NCBI GenBank assembly: GCA_030150335.1
Contig: JASLGC010000133.1
Coordinates: 1 to 14,665, forward strand
DNA length: 14,665 nt
Reading direction: 5' to 3'
Source: Flavobacterium sp.
GTDB taxonomy: Bacteria; Bacteroidota; Bacteroidia; Flavobacteriales; Flavobacteriaceae
Within the stretch, counting starts at the first letter, position 1, and each line of letters starts with the position of its first letter. Below are positions 9,901-14,665 of this stretch, piece after piece. A program made the position numbers and the translations under genes. Under the pieces are notes generated by a model that searched no databases, was not told the origin of the DNA, and worked only from the letters and a program-made list of their open reading frames with translations.

Positions 9901-11408
9901 TGGAGACATTGTATCGTTATTTAGGATTGGTAAAGAGTAGTCAACGCAAGAAGAGTACTACATCAAAAGCAAAAAAAGCAGCAATTATACCTGGACAGAA
10001 AGTTGTTCAAACAAAGGATAATGCTAAGAAAAATGACAATGACGAACCAGGAGTTGGAACAGCAATTACAGATGTTTTAATTTCAATGGCGACGGCTGTT
10101 AAGAATATTCAGATAAATTATTCTGAAAATAGTGGTACGATGTTACCTGGATTTATGCCAAGTGTAGGATTTTTTGGAACATCAAAACCAAGTTTAGGTT
10201 ACGTGTTTGGTAGTCAAGCTGACATTCGATATGATGCTGCAAGAAAAGGGTATTTAACTGAGTTTCCTGACATGAATCAGCCTTATACAAGTATTAGTAA
10301 TAAGACCTTGAATATAACGGCATCAGTAAGTTTTATTCCTGATTTGACGATTGATTTGTTTGCAGAACGTATGAAGTCTGATAACTATTCAGAACAGTTT
10401 GTGGTAGAGGATGGAGTGTATAATGCACAAGCTCCTTATAGCTATGGTAATTTCAGTATCTCAACAATTATGATTGGGACATCTTTTTCTAAGAGTGATT
10501 TAATGCAGTCGCCTACATTCGATCGCATGTTAGAAAATAGATTGATTGTAGCAAATCGCTTAGCAGCTGAAAGAAATCCAAACTCTACTGCTGTGGATGC
10601 AGATGGTTTCCCAATCGGATATGGAAAAGGTAGTCAAGCTGTGTTGTTGCCATCATTCTTAGCAGCTTATACAGGAGGTAATGCAGAGAAAGTATCGACA
10701 GGATTATTTAGAGATATGCCGTTGCCAAACTGGAATGTGAAATATACAGGTTTAATGAAATTGAAATGGTTTAAAGATAACTTTAGAAGATTCTCAGTTC
10801 ACCATGGATATAGAGCATCTTACACATTGGGATCTTATAGTTATAATTACGACTATTATAAAAATCCAAATGAGTTAAATCAGTATGGGAATTATCCAGA
10901 GAAGAACGTTGTAAACAATGCTACGTTATTTGAGCAATTTAATCCGTTAGTACGATTTGACTTAGAAACAAAATCTGCAGTTAAAGTCTTGTTTGAGATG
11001 AGAAAAGATCGTATGTTGTCATTAAGTTTTGACAATAACCTTTTAACAGAAACAAGAGGGAATGATTTTGTTGTTGGATTAGGATATAGAGTGAAAGATG
11101 TAGGATTTAATTCTATGTATGCAAACAATGGAATGGGAGGTAGAATCTCAAGTGATATTAATATCAAGGCAGATTTAACATTGACAAAGAGAGAAACAAT
11201 TGTTCGTTATTTGGACTATAATAATAGTCAAATGGGAGGAGGACAAGATATGTGGTCTTTACGAGTAGCAGCAGATTATATGTTGAGTAAGAACTTAACA
11301 GCAATCTTTTTCTATGATCACTCTTTTTCGAAGGCTGTTATCTCAACGATGTATCCTATCACAAATATCAGAACAGGATTTACAATGCGATATAATTTTG
11401 GAAATTAA
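3969..11408 (+). CDS. sprA: SprA/Sov, type IX secretion system outer-membrane translocon
   Basis: SprA (Sov in Porphyromonas) is the very large single-chain outer-membrane beta-barrel through which the type IX system exports proteins, including gliding adhesins; in known structures it works with PorV and a plug protein. The 2479 residues are close to the usual 2400-2500. The start is TTG at 3969: TAA at 3963-3965 lies two codons upstream in frame, the next in-frame ATG falls near residue 67, and only the TTG start gives a proper signal peptide (MKGINPHIKS, then hydrophobic YLFWVFLLLCSL, cleavage near NYA/QEL at 27-28). Family features include an N-terminal SprA domain (about 110-280, with SGSVEFDMGLRFSKQ), a similar segment near 770-858, LDDFEATQSVIDIKAPTAWKLA from 934, and a C-terminal run of amphipathic strands ending GFTMRYNFGN. 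It carries a Gly/Asn/Ser/Tyr repeat (635-675), two EF-hand-like loops (1178-1189, 1247-1258) and a Lys-rich insert (1989-2028). It shares a transcript with ruvA. Confidence 0.95.
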   Translation: MKGINPHIKSYLFWVFLLLCSLQKNYAQELPEQVADSLQTQYDIGKIVLPDPDLIKEGYTYDPFTDMYYFTKTFDGFNVNYPLILTRKEFEEMIMRAEMRKYFQQRFNAMHGRLDEDDEVLRDMLPRYYVNSKLFAGIFGSNTIDVKPSGSVEFDMGLRFSKQDNPVLSPRNRKNMTFDFDQRISMGLQGMVGTRLAVNVNYDTQATFDFQNMMKLAFEPDEDDIVRSVEIGNVSMPISGSLVRGAQSLFGVKTQLQFGRTTITGVFSEQKSQTTSMRAEGGGTLEDFELYALDYDEDKHFFLSQYFRNNYDEALERYPYVKSRVRITRVEVWITNRYNSVNQNNNNSRNIVAIQDLGEGRNKVGKEDKDVVSIYETQQNVFVNLQNNAYPNNANNKFDPGKIGIGDNFLNTSIRTNTSGNTAFNVPVQEGKDFVRLEGARKLNPSEFTFHPQLGYISLQQRLSNDEVLAVAFQYSIGDQVYQVGEFGTDSGMTTSANGNPNPNNPSDPNYFPENDNVPRSQALILKMLKSNLTLVGEPVWKLMMKNIYQIPNAMYLSQDKFRFNILYTDPSPLNYISSVTDQPLPEGVERTPLLKVFHLDRLNSTNDPQGGGDGFFDYVPNRGMQEMFDPNNPGGNNNNNGSYGSGGYGNNNSYGSGGYGSGGYGNNNNNQYSGNTFEGITIDPTYGRVIFTTVEPFGEHLFNKLNDNSASGGYEGDVNNYNANQKKYVFRELYRTSKIDAERRQSEKNKFQLKGKYSSQMGEGIPIGAFNVAPGSVVVQAAGRVLVEGVDYTVDYSRGRVMILDQGLLASNTPIDVSVENNTMFGQQTKRFFGLNVEHKFNKDFIIGGTFLRLSERPFTHKSNYGEEAVNNTIWGFNAQYSTEVPFLTRLVNKLPNIDTDVESRVSFRGEFAYLQPGSSKLDQMNGEATSYLDDFEATQSVIDIKAPTAWKLASTPIGFHRFGDITNSDTSVPPTYTLEDGYRRSKLSWYIIDPVFFVGSRPNGVTEYDLSSIRTRRIYSEELFPNKDIAYGESRVINTLDLTYYPEERGPYNFYSGYTKNAKSPTPKNNWGGVMRGLSTTNFEQANIEFVEFWVMDPYVGKSGSIPTTNTGKLRLNLGFISEDILRDGYKQYENGLPDTGVNSVYTIESIWGKVPAAPSLIYAFDTSAENRRLQDVGLDGLSDEEERIKFSEFAGFADPAADNFVHYLDATGGILQRYRDYNGLEGNSPATGGRGGNNQPDAEDIDGDNTMNTIDAYYEYNIEIKPNLRPGDGYVTDVRETRVPLPDGQESEVRWIQFKVPVDSDLKKEIGTIQDMRSIRFMRMYLTDFEKDLTLRFGTLNLVRSDWKRFDGNLMEEGNVTGKNTKIDVSSVNLTDNHDKQPIPYVSPPGVRREQVYMNNTLINQNEQSLLVKVEDLAHRDSRGVFKNFNVDMRQYKKLRMFIHAEAIKDKEKLTDYEMAAFIRLGSDFVENFYEIEVPLKVTNGGESDPEMIWPKENELEVEIDLLAKLKVLKMVEAGKPGYDASKTFYVDESELNSALGDKPNKLRLGIKGNPNFGKVRVMMIGIRNLGKGQIGVVSNQEASGEFWFDELRMSDMDNKGGWAATATVDANLADFATISMTGMRSTIGFGGLEQGPQQRSKEDRKSYSVVTNVNLGQLLPKKWGINLPFNYAISEEFITPEYDPSNPDLKLSYIKSGAKSSAEAEEAEKRALDYTKRKSVNFIGISKDKNPEKKRHVYDVENLTLSHSYNEVKHHDFEIESMLEQQVRTSLDYTYAFETKNIEPFKKVNFLSGNYWQLIKDFNFNYMPSNVSFTTNVIRQYNRQEYRLLDVEGIGLDPLYRRNYFFNYNFGFNFDLTKSIRLTYIGGSNNIVRNYYDSVNETIDNNNTIWDDYFNIGEPNQFSQQFTLNYELPLNKIPFLAFVRSNYAYTGNFNWQRASDAYSNIQIDGSEELFSIGNTIQNSRTQRLNTTLGMETLYRYLGLVKSSQRKKSTTSKAKKAAIIPGQKVVQTKDNAKKNDNDEPGVGTAITDVLISMATAVKNIQINYSENSGTMLPGFMPSVGFFGTSKPSLGYVFGSQADIRYDAARKGYLTEFPDMNQPYTSISNKTLNITASVSFIPDLTIDLFAERMKSDNYSEQFVVEDGVYNAQAPYSYGNFSISTIMIGTSFSKSDLMQSPTFDRMLENRLIVANRLAAERNPNSTAVDADGFPIGYGKGSQAVLLPSFLAAYTGGNAEKVSTGLFRDMPLPNWNVKYTGLMKLKWFKDNFRRFSVHHGYRASYTLGSYSYNYDYYKNPNELNQYGNYPEKNVVNNATLFEQFNPLVRFDLETKSAVKVLFEMRKDRMLSLSFDNNLLTETRGNDFVVGLGYRVKDVGFNSMYANNGMGGRISSDINIKADLTLTKRETIVRYLDYNNSQMGGGQDMWSLRVAADYMLSKNLTAIFFYDHSFSKAVISTMYPITNIRTGFTMRYNFGN
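5871..5993 (+). repeat. In-frame Gly/Asn/Ser/Tyr repeat tract within sprA
   Basis: This 41-codon tract encodes residues 635-675, made almost only of Gly, Asn, Ser and Tyr. The core unit GSGGYG occurs at 5901-5918, 5934-5951 and 5949-5966, separated and followed by Asn runs. At the DNA level the units differ mostly at third codon positions (for example GGC, GGT, GGA), which suggests older duplication under protein-level selection rather than a fresh slippage tract. It sits just before the conserved segment FEGITIDPTYGRVIFTT, so it is probably an exposed flexible loop. No function is assigned. Confidence 0.8.
7500..7535 (+). other. EF-hand-like loop 1 within SprA (DVGLDGLSDEEE)
   Basis: Residues 1178-1189 read DVGLDGLSDEEE. 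Acidic residues stand at loop positions 1, 5, 9 and 12 (Asp1178, Asp1182, Asp1186, Glu1189), as in calcium-binding EF-hand and thrombospondin type 3-like loops. Position 3 is Gly rather than Asp or Asn, which would weaken coordination. Metal binding is inferred from the pattern only. Confidence 0.45.
7707..7742 (+). other. EF-hand/dockerin-like loop 2 within SprA (DIDGDNTMNTID)
   Basis: Residues 1247-1258 read DIDGDNTMNTID, with Asp at positions 1, 3, 5 and 12 and Asn at 9. This is close to a dockerin-type or EF-hand calcium loop. It lies 58 residues after the first such loop, on the same soluble-looking portion of SprA. Calcium binding has not been shown by anything in the sequence beyond this pattern. 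Confidence 0.5.
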
Positions 11409-11441
11409 GCCCTGTGGGTTCCTAATTATGTAATAATATTA

Positions 11442-11449
11442 TACATTTG
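11442..11449 (+). promoter_or_regulatory. Possible -7 element for gcvH
   Basis: TACATTTG matches TAnnTTTG and sits 16 bases before the gcvH ATG, a spacing similar to the maeB case. No clear TTG lies 17-23 bases upstream (the region reads GTGGGTTCC), so the promoter is incomplete by consensus. It may be weak, need an activator, or be chance. Confidence 0.35.
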
Positions 11450-11465
11450 CTAAAAACTAAATAAA

Positions 11466-11846
11466 ATGAATATACCAGCTAATTTAAAGTACACAAAAGA
11501 TCACGAGTGGATAGCTATCGAAGGAGATGTAGCTACAATTGGAATTACTGATTTCGCTCAGAAAGAGTTAGGAGACATTGTTTATGTAGAAGTTGAGACA
11601 TTGGATCAAACTTTAGACAAAGACGAAGTTTTTGGAACAGTAGAGGCAGTTAAAACTGTATCAGATTTGTTTTTACCATTAACAGGAGAAGTTATCGAAT
11701 TCAATGAAGGGTTAGAAACTGAACCAGAATTAGTAAATACAGATGCTTACGGAGCAGGATGGATGATTAAAGTGAAAATTTCAGATATGAGTGAAGTAGA
11801 TTCATTATTATCTGATGCACAATATAAAGAATTGATTGGAGCGTAA
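11466..11846 (+). CDS. gcvH: Glycine cleavage system H protein
   Basis: The H protein carries the lipoyl arm that shuttles the aminomethyl group between the P, T and L proteins during glycine breakdown to CO2, ammonia and methylene-tetrahydrofolate. At 126 residues it is of normal family length. The N-terminal LKYTKDHEWI (7-16) and GITDFAQKELGDIVYVE (26-42) are typical, and the lipoylated lysine is Lys63 in TVEAVKTVSDL. The C-terminal half has the usual PLTGEVIEFNEGLETEPELVN and GAGWMIKVK. gcvT and gcvP are not in the window, so this is a stand-alone gcvH. It lies 57 bases after sprA with a possible promoter element in the gap, and its last 11 bases overlap the start of the next gene, indicating co-transcription with it. 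Confidence 0.97.
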   Translation: MNIPANLKYTKDHEWIAIEGDVATIGITDFAQKELGDIVYVEVETLDQTLDKDEVFGTVEAVKTVSDLFLPLTGEVIEFNEGLETEPELVNTDAYGAGWMIKVKISDMSEVDSLLSDAQYKELIGA

Positions 11847-12216
11847 AATATTTTTTTGGTTAGGTATTATCTGGACAGTTTTGATATTTCTGGGCTGTTT
11901 GTTAGATGGTAGTACTGTTTCCAAAGTGCCAAGTATGGATATACCGAATAAGGATAAAATAGCACATTTTACTTTTTATTTTGTCTTTTCCATAGTTTGG
12001 TTCAATTATATTGTGAAAAGTAAGCCAAATTACTCGAAAATTAAGTTGGCAATTTATATCTTTACTATTGCAAGTACGATAGGGGGTATAGTAGAAATAT
12101 TACAGTATTTCTATTCTCCTACGCGAAGTGCAGAATGGGGGGATGTATTTGCAAATTGTTTAGGAAGTTTATTTGGGTTGTTACTTTGTTTAACTCTTAT
12201 CACTAAGAAGAAATAG
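11836..12216 (+). CDS. Small VanZ-like membrane protein
   Basis: This 126-residue protein resembles the VanZ-like family, named after a teicoplanin-resistance accessory gene; most members have no known function and no resistance role should be assumed. Hydrophobic segments at about 6-24, 45-60, 70-91 and 105-122 suggest four membrane helices, with a basic C-terminus (ITKKK). Family-type motifs are visible: NKDKIAHFTFYFVF (38-51), GGIVEILQ (83-90) and a polar RSAEWGDVFANCLG stretch (97-110) containing Glu100, Asp103 and Asn107. The start is TTG at 11836: TGA at 11833-11835 is in frame directly upstream, there is no ATG or GTG before the first helix, and the MERKIFFWLGIIW start fits a membrane protein. 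It overlaps gcvH by 11 bases and is followed by a strong terminator, so it ends the transcript. Confidence 0.8.
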   Translation: MERKIFFWLGIIWTVLIFLGCLLDGSTVSKVPSMDIPNKDKIAHFTFYFVFSIVWFNYIVKSKPNYSKIKLAIYIFTIASTIGGIVEILQYFYSPTRSAEWGDVFANCLGSLFGLLLCLTLITKKK

Positions 12217-12222
12217 AATTTC

Positions 12223-12254
12223 AAAATGACCCCAATTAGGGGTCATTTTTTTTT
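12223..12254 (+). terminator. Intrinsic terminator after the VanZ-like gene
   Basis: An 11-base perfect inverted repeat (12223-12233, AAAATGACCCC, with 12239-12249) encloses the loop AATTA, and T residues run from 12246 to 12254. The GC core of the stem followed by nine T is a textbook rho-independent terminator. It starts seven bases after the upstream stop and ends 15 bases before the deoC ATG. Confidence 0.92.
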
Positions 12255-12269
12255 AAATATAAATAGATT

Positions 12270-13016
12270 ATGCAAGATTTAAGAGAGTTTATGGATTCTA
12301 CTTATTTAAAAACTGCTGCACAAGCTGGTTTAAGTGAAGTAGAAAATAGTAAGGTAGTAGCTGAATTGATTCAAGAAGCTATCGATGAGAAATTTAAACT
12401 AGCTATGATTAGACCAGACCACGTAAAGTTAGGTCGCAAGATGGTTGATGAAGCTAATTCTAAAGTTGCAATAGGTACTGTTATTGATTTTCCAGAAGGG
12501 AATCGTGGACTTGAGGCTAAATTAGCAGAGGCAAGTCAAGCAGTGAAAGATGGTGTAGATGAGTTAGACTATGTAGTTGACTATACAGCTTTCAAAAAAG
12601 GAGAAGTTGAAAAAGTTAAGAACGAAGTAGCTGAATGTACAGCTTTAGGACTTAATGCTGGAAAACTTGTAAAATGGATTATTGAAACTGCTGCATTAAC
12701 AGAAGTTGAAATAGTTCAATTAACTGCATTGATTAAAAATGTAGTAATGTCTAAATTCTCAGAAAAAGACTACGATAAGGTATTTGTAAAATCATCAACA
12801 GGTTTCTTCAAAACTGAAGGAGGTAAGCCAAATGGAGCTACAATTGAAGCGATTGTTTTAATGCTTGAAAACGCAGGACCACTACCAGTAAAAGCATCTG
12901 GAGGTATTCGCGATAGAGAAGCTGCAATTGAAATGATTAAATTAGGAGTAAAAAGATTAGGTACTTCTTCAGCTAAGACTATTGTAGAGGGTTCAGGGAC
13001 TGTAGATAGTTACTAA
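12270..13016 (+). CDS. deoC: Deoxyribose-phosphate aldolase
   Basis: DeoC reversibly cleaves 2-deoxyribose 5-phosphate to acetaldehyde and glyceraldehyde 3-phosphate, feeding carbon from deoxynucleoside salvage into glycolysis. The 248-residue class I aldolase carries the Schiff-base Lys174 in FVKSSTGFF (172-180), the second active-site lysine Lys208 in PVKASGGIRD, and Asp100 in DELDYVV as the likely proton-relay acid. The N-terminal MDSTYLKT (8-15) corresponds to the family's DxTxL motif. The strand-2 segment KLAMIRPDHVK differs from the more common Cys-Val-Asn-Pro form, and VIDFPEGN stands where many members have GFPLG, so this is a divergent but apparently intact subtype. The start at 12270 follows the terminator T-tract after 15 bases. 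No full promoter is seen close by, so expression may rest on readthrough or on a promoter inside the preceding gene. Confidence 0.94.
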   Translation: MQDLREFMDSTYLKTAAQAGLSEVENSKVVAELIQEAIDEKFKLAMIRPDHVKLGRKMVDEANSKVAIGTVIDFPEGNRGLEAKLAEASQAVKDGVDELDYVVDYTAFKKGEVEKVKNEVAECTALGLNAGKLVKWIIETAALTEVEIVQLTALIKNVVMSKFSEKDYDKVFVKSSTGFFKTEGGKPNGATIEAIVLMLENAGPLPVKASGGIRDREAAIEMIKLGVKRLGTSSAKTIVEGSGTVDSY

Positions 13017-13065
13017 AACCTTAAAAATATACTATAATCAGAGCTGTTCTCTTTGTTTTTAGGAT

Positions 13066-13091
13066 TTGTTTTAAAAATTGGATTATATTTG
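13066..13091 (+). promoter_or_regulatory. Probable promoter for the ctaB-cox3 unit
   Basis: TATATTTG at 13084-13091 is a full match to the Bacteroidota -7 element. The nearest upstream TTG (13066-13068) gives a 15-base spacer, slightly short of the usual 17-23. The -7 element ends 17 bases before the ctaB ATG at 13109, the same geometry as maeB and gcvH. It lies in the 92-base gap after deoC, which holds no convincing terminator. Confidence 0.5.
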
Positions 13092-13108
13092 CAAATCATT
13101 AAAAGTAA

Positions 13109-14023
13109 ATGAAAACAGCTTTGAATTTATCTTCTGAAAAAAATATTTCTAATTCGGTATTGAAAGAATTTAAAGAAATGACAAAAATGGGGTTAGCCTT
13201 TAGTGTTGTCTTTTCTACAATAGCGGGTTATCTTATTGCAATTCCTGATTTAAGCAGTATTAGTTTTTTAACGCTATTTGCTTTAGCCGTTGGTGGTTAT
13301 TGTATGGTGGGTGCATCTAATGTTTACAATCAAATTATTGAAAGGGAACTTGATGCTAAGATGAAACGTACTATGAATCGTCCTATTGCTTCAGGACGAG
13401 TTAAACCATCTTCTGCATTTGTATTAGCAACTGTGCTAACGGTTTTGGGTATTGGAATCCTTTACGCAATTAACCCAAAAACAGCAATGTTTGGTGCAAT
13501 TTCTATCTTTTTATATACAAGTATTTATACGCCATTAAAAACTGTAACGCCACTATCTGTGTTTGTTGGAGCTTTTCCTGGTGCAATACCTTTTATGTTA
13601 GGTTGGGTTGCAGCTACAAATAATTTTGGAATTGAAGCAGGAACATTGTTCATGATACAGTTTTTCTGGCAGTTTCCACACTTTTGGGCGATTGGATGGT
13701 TCCTATATGATGATTATCAAAAGGGAGGTTTCTCCATGTTGCCTACAGGTAAAAAGGATACGAAAACATCAGTACAGATTATTTTGTATACGATTTGGTT
13801 GATTATAGCATCTATATTCCCAGCATTTGGAATGACAGGTCGTTTATATTTAACACCAGTATCAGCTGTATTAGTATTTATTGCAGGATTATGGATGTTG
13901 TCAGCAGGTATTAAGTTGTACCAAAAGCGTACAGACAAAGCAGCACGTTCATTAATGTTAGTAAGTGTTACATATATTTCATTGATTCAAATAATATATG
14001 TTTTAGATAAATTTTTAAGATAA
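13109..14023 (+). CDS. ctaB: Protoheme IX farnesyltransferase (heme O synthase)
   Basis: This integral membrane UbiA-type prenyltransferase attaches a farnesyl chain to heme B to make heme O, the precursor of heme A for terminal oxidases. It is also called cyoE. The 304-residue length is typical. The first polyprenyl-diphosphate/Mg-binding motif runs from Asn74 (NQIIERELDAKMKRTMNRP, 74-92), ending in the conserved MKRT..RP signature. The second conserved polar loop is YDDYQKGGFSMLP (200-212). The family signature FFWQFPHFWAI lies at 185-195. About eight to nine hydrophobic helices span the rest. The start at 13109 is the first ATG of the frame after the promoter-like element. Eight bases separate its stop from the oxidase subunit III gene, so cofactor synthesis and oxidase assembly genes are co-transcribed. 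Confidence 0.95.
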   Translation: MKTALNLSSEKNISNSVLKEFKEMTKMGLAFSVVFSTIAGYLIAIPDLSSISFLTLFALAVGGYCMVGASNVYNQIIERELDAKMKRTMNRPIASGRVKPSSAFVLATVLTVLGIGILYAINPKTAMFGAISIFLYTSIYTPLKTVTPLSVFVGAFPGAIPFMLGWVAATNNFGIEAGTLFMIQFFWQFPHFWAIGWFLYDDYQKGGFSMLPTGKKDTKTSVQIILYTIWLIIASIFPAFGMTGRLYLTPVSAVLVFIAGLWMLSAGIKLYQKRTDKAARSLMLVSVTYISLIQIIYVLDKFLR

Positions 14024-14031
14024 TTAAAAAC

Positions 14032-14613
14032 ATGGATATTACAGCACAAGAGCAGTATGAAAAAAAGGGTAAGGCATTAAAAGTAATGATGCTTTTCGGA
14101 ATCGGAAGTATAGCAATGGTATTCGCTGGTTTGACAAGTGCATACGTTGTAAGTAAATCACGTCCGGACTGGTTAGCAGATTTTGTATTACCTTCTGCTT
14201 TTTTATATAGTACAATTGCAATTTTCTTGAGTAGTATTACTTTTCACCTTGGATTTAAGGCGATAAAGAGAGACGATAGAAATAAAACTACTACTTATCT
14301 AGTTTCTACTTTGATATTAGGATTGTTATTCGTTTTTTTGCAGTTCAAAGGTTTTGGTGAAGTTATTTCCGCTGGATATTTCTTTACTGGAAGCGAGAGT
14401 ACAATTACAACTTCGTTTTTATACGTAATTGTGATTGTTCACATAGCTCACTTGTCGGGTGGACTATTAGCATTATTGTATGTAATTTATAATCATTTTA
14501 AACAAAAGTATAATTCTCAGCAATACATTGGAATTGAGTTATGTGCATGGTTTTGGCATTTCTTGGATTTGTTGTGGATTTATTTGTTTTTATTTTTTAC
14601 ATTCTATAAATAG
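14032..14613 (+). CDS. Cytochrome c oxidase subunit III family protein (short form)
   Basis: Subunit III is a non-catalytic core subunit of heme-copper oxidases that stabilises the complex in the inner membrane. This 193-residue protein has about five membrane helices (near 17-41, 52-75, 88-105, 125-152 and 167-190), matching the short bacterial form that lacks the first two helices of the mitochondrial type. Family marks are SAYVVSKSRPDW (36-47), VHIAHLSGGL (136-145, the counterpart of the usual H-x-x-H-V-x-x-G segment) and WFWHFLDLLWIYLF (173-186) with His176 and Asp179. It follows ctaB by eight bases. A quinol oxidase subunit III is hard to exclude by sequence alone, though the position next to ctaB and before another gene starting MGA fits the flavobacterial cytochrome c oxidase cluster. 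Confidence 0.9.
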   Translation: MDITAQEQYEKKGKALKVMMLFGIGSIAMVFAGLTSAYVVSKSRPDWLADFVLPSAFLYSTIAIFLSSITFHLGFKAIKRDDRNKTTTYLVSTLILGLLFVFLQFKGFGEVISAGYFFTGSESTITTSFLYVIVIVHIAHLSGGLLALLYVIYNHFKQKYNSQQYIGIELCAWFWHFLDLLWIYLFLFFTFYK

Positions 14614-14624
14614 AAAAATATAAC

Positions 14625-14632
14625 TAAATTTG
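14625..14632 (+). promoter_or_regulatory. Possible -7 element before the right-edge gene
   Basis: TAAATTTG matches TAnnTTTG and lies 25 bases before the ATG at 14658, in the 44-base gap after the subunit III gene. There is no TTG at the expected upstream distance, so it may be chance in AT-rich DNA, or a weak internal promoter of the oxidase operon. Confidence 0.25.
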
Positions 14633-14657
14633 AGAACTTTATAACTAACAACTTTTT

Positions 14658-14665
14658 ATGGGAGC
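14658..14665 (+). CDS. Start of a further gene, probably a second oxidase subunit III (partial)
   Basis: ATG GGA GC at the window edge would begin Met-Gly-Ala. In flavobacterial genomes the gene after the short subunit III next to ctaB is commonly a second, longer subunit III, and an MGA start agrees with that. Only two and a half codons are visible, so the identity rests on known gene order rather than on sequence. Confidence 0.4.

Noticed and set aside
11407..11420. Small hairpin AAGCCC-TGT-GGGTT just after the sprA stop
   Set aside because: The stem is about five pairs including a G-U wobble, the loop is three bases, and no T-run follows, so sprA termination here is not supported.
11836..12216. 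Reading the VanZ-like gene as an antibiotic resistance gene
   Set aside because: The VanZ-like family is widespread in bacteria without van clusters, and nothing resistance-related is nearby.
13040..13060. AGAG-CTGTT-CTCT hairpin followed by TTGTTTTT after deoC
   Set aside because: A four-pair stem is too weak to claim as an intrinsic terminator, although the T-rich tail makes the position suggestive.
10892..14221. Other - strand open frames opposite sprA, ctaB and cox3
   Set aside because: Each is a short shadow of a recognised + strand gene, with no family resemblance and no promoter-like sequence.

Overview
The window is AT-rich chromosomal DNA from a member of the Flavobacteriaceae (phylum Bacteroidota). 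Three things point there: an intact sprA gene for the type IX secretion outer-membrane translocon, promoter elements of the Bacteroidota TTG / TAnnTTTG type in front of several genes, and the flavobacterial gene content (MaeB-type malic enzyme, ruvA-sprA-gcvH, and a ctaB-cox3 oxidase cluster). Myroides or a low-GC Flavobacterium would fit, but the genus cannot be settled from the sequence alone. All convincing genes lie on the + strand, and coding density is very high, with no gene-free stretch over about 100 bases.

Layout. (1) Positions 1-36 may be the last codons of an unidentified upstream gene, overlapping the start of queG (epoxyqueuosine reductase, last step of queuosine synthesis). (2) maeB, a full-length NADP-type malic enzyme with a C-terminal phosphotransacetylase-like domain, follows with its own promoter. 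(3) A second promoter precedes ruvA (Holliday junction subunit). Three bases after the ruvA stop, and in the same frame, the 2479-residue sprA begins at a TTG codon. (4) gcvH (glycine cleavage H protein) follows, overlapped by 11 bases by a small VanZ-like membrane protein that also starts at TTG. A strong intrinsic terminator closes this unit. (5) deoC (deoxyribose-phosphate aldolase) starts only 15 bases after the terminator T-tract. (6) ctaB (heme O synthase) and a short cytochrome oxidase subunit III gene form the start of a terminal-oxidase operon. The first codons of a further gene, probably a second subunit III, begin at the right edge.

Functionally this is mostly core metabolism: tRNA modification, malate to pyruvate, recombination, one-carbon metabolism, nucleoside salvage and respiration. 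The one lineage-defining component is SprA, the channel for protein export and gliding adhesins. I see no mobile element, CRISPR array, tRNA, rRNA or defence system, and no convincing new system. The points most worth a second look are the TTG starts placed directly after stop codons, the Gly/Asn/Ser/Tyr repeat and the EF-hand-like loops inside SprA, and the terminator squeezed against the deoC start.
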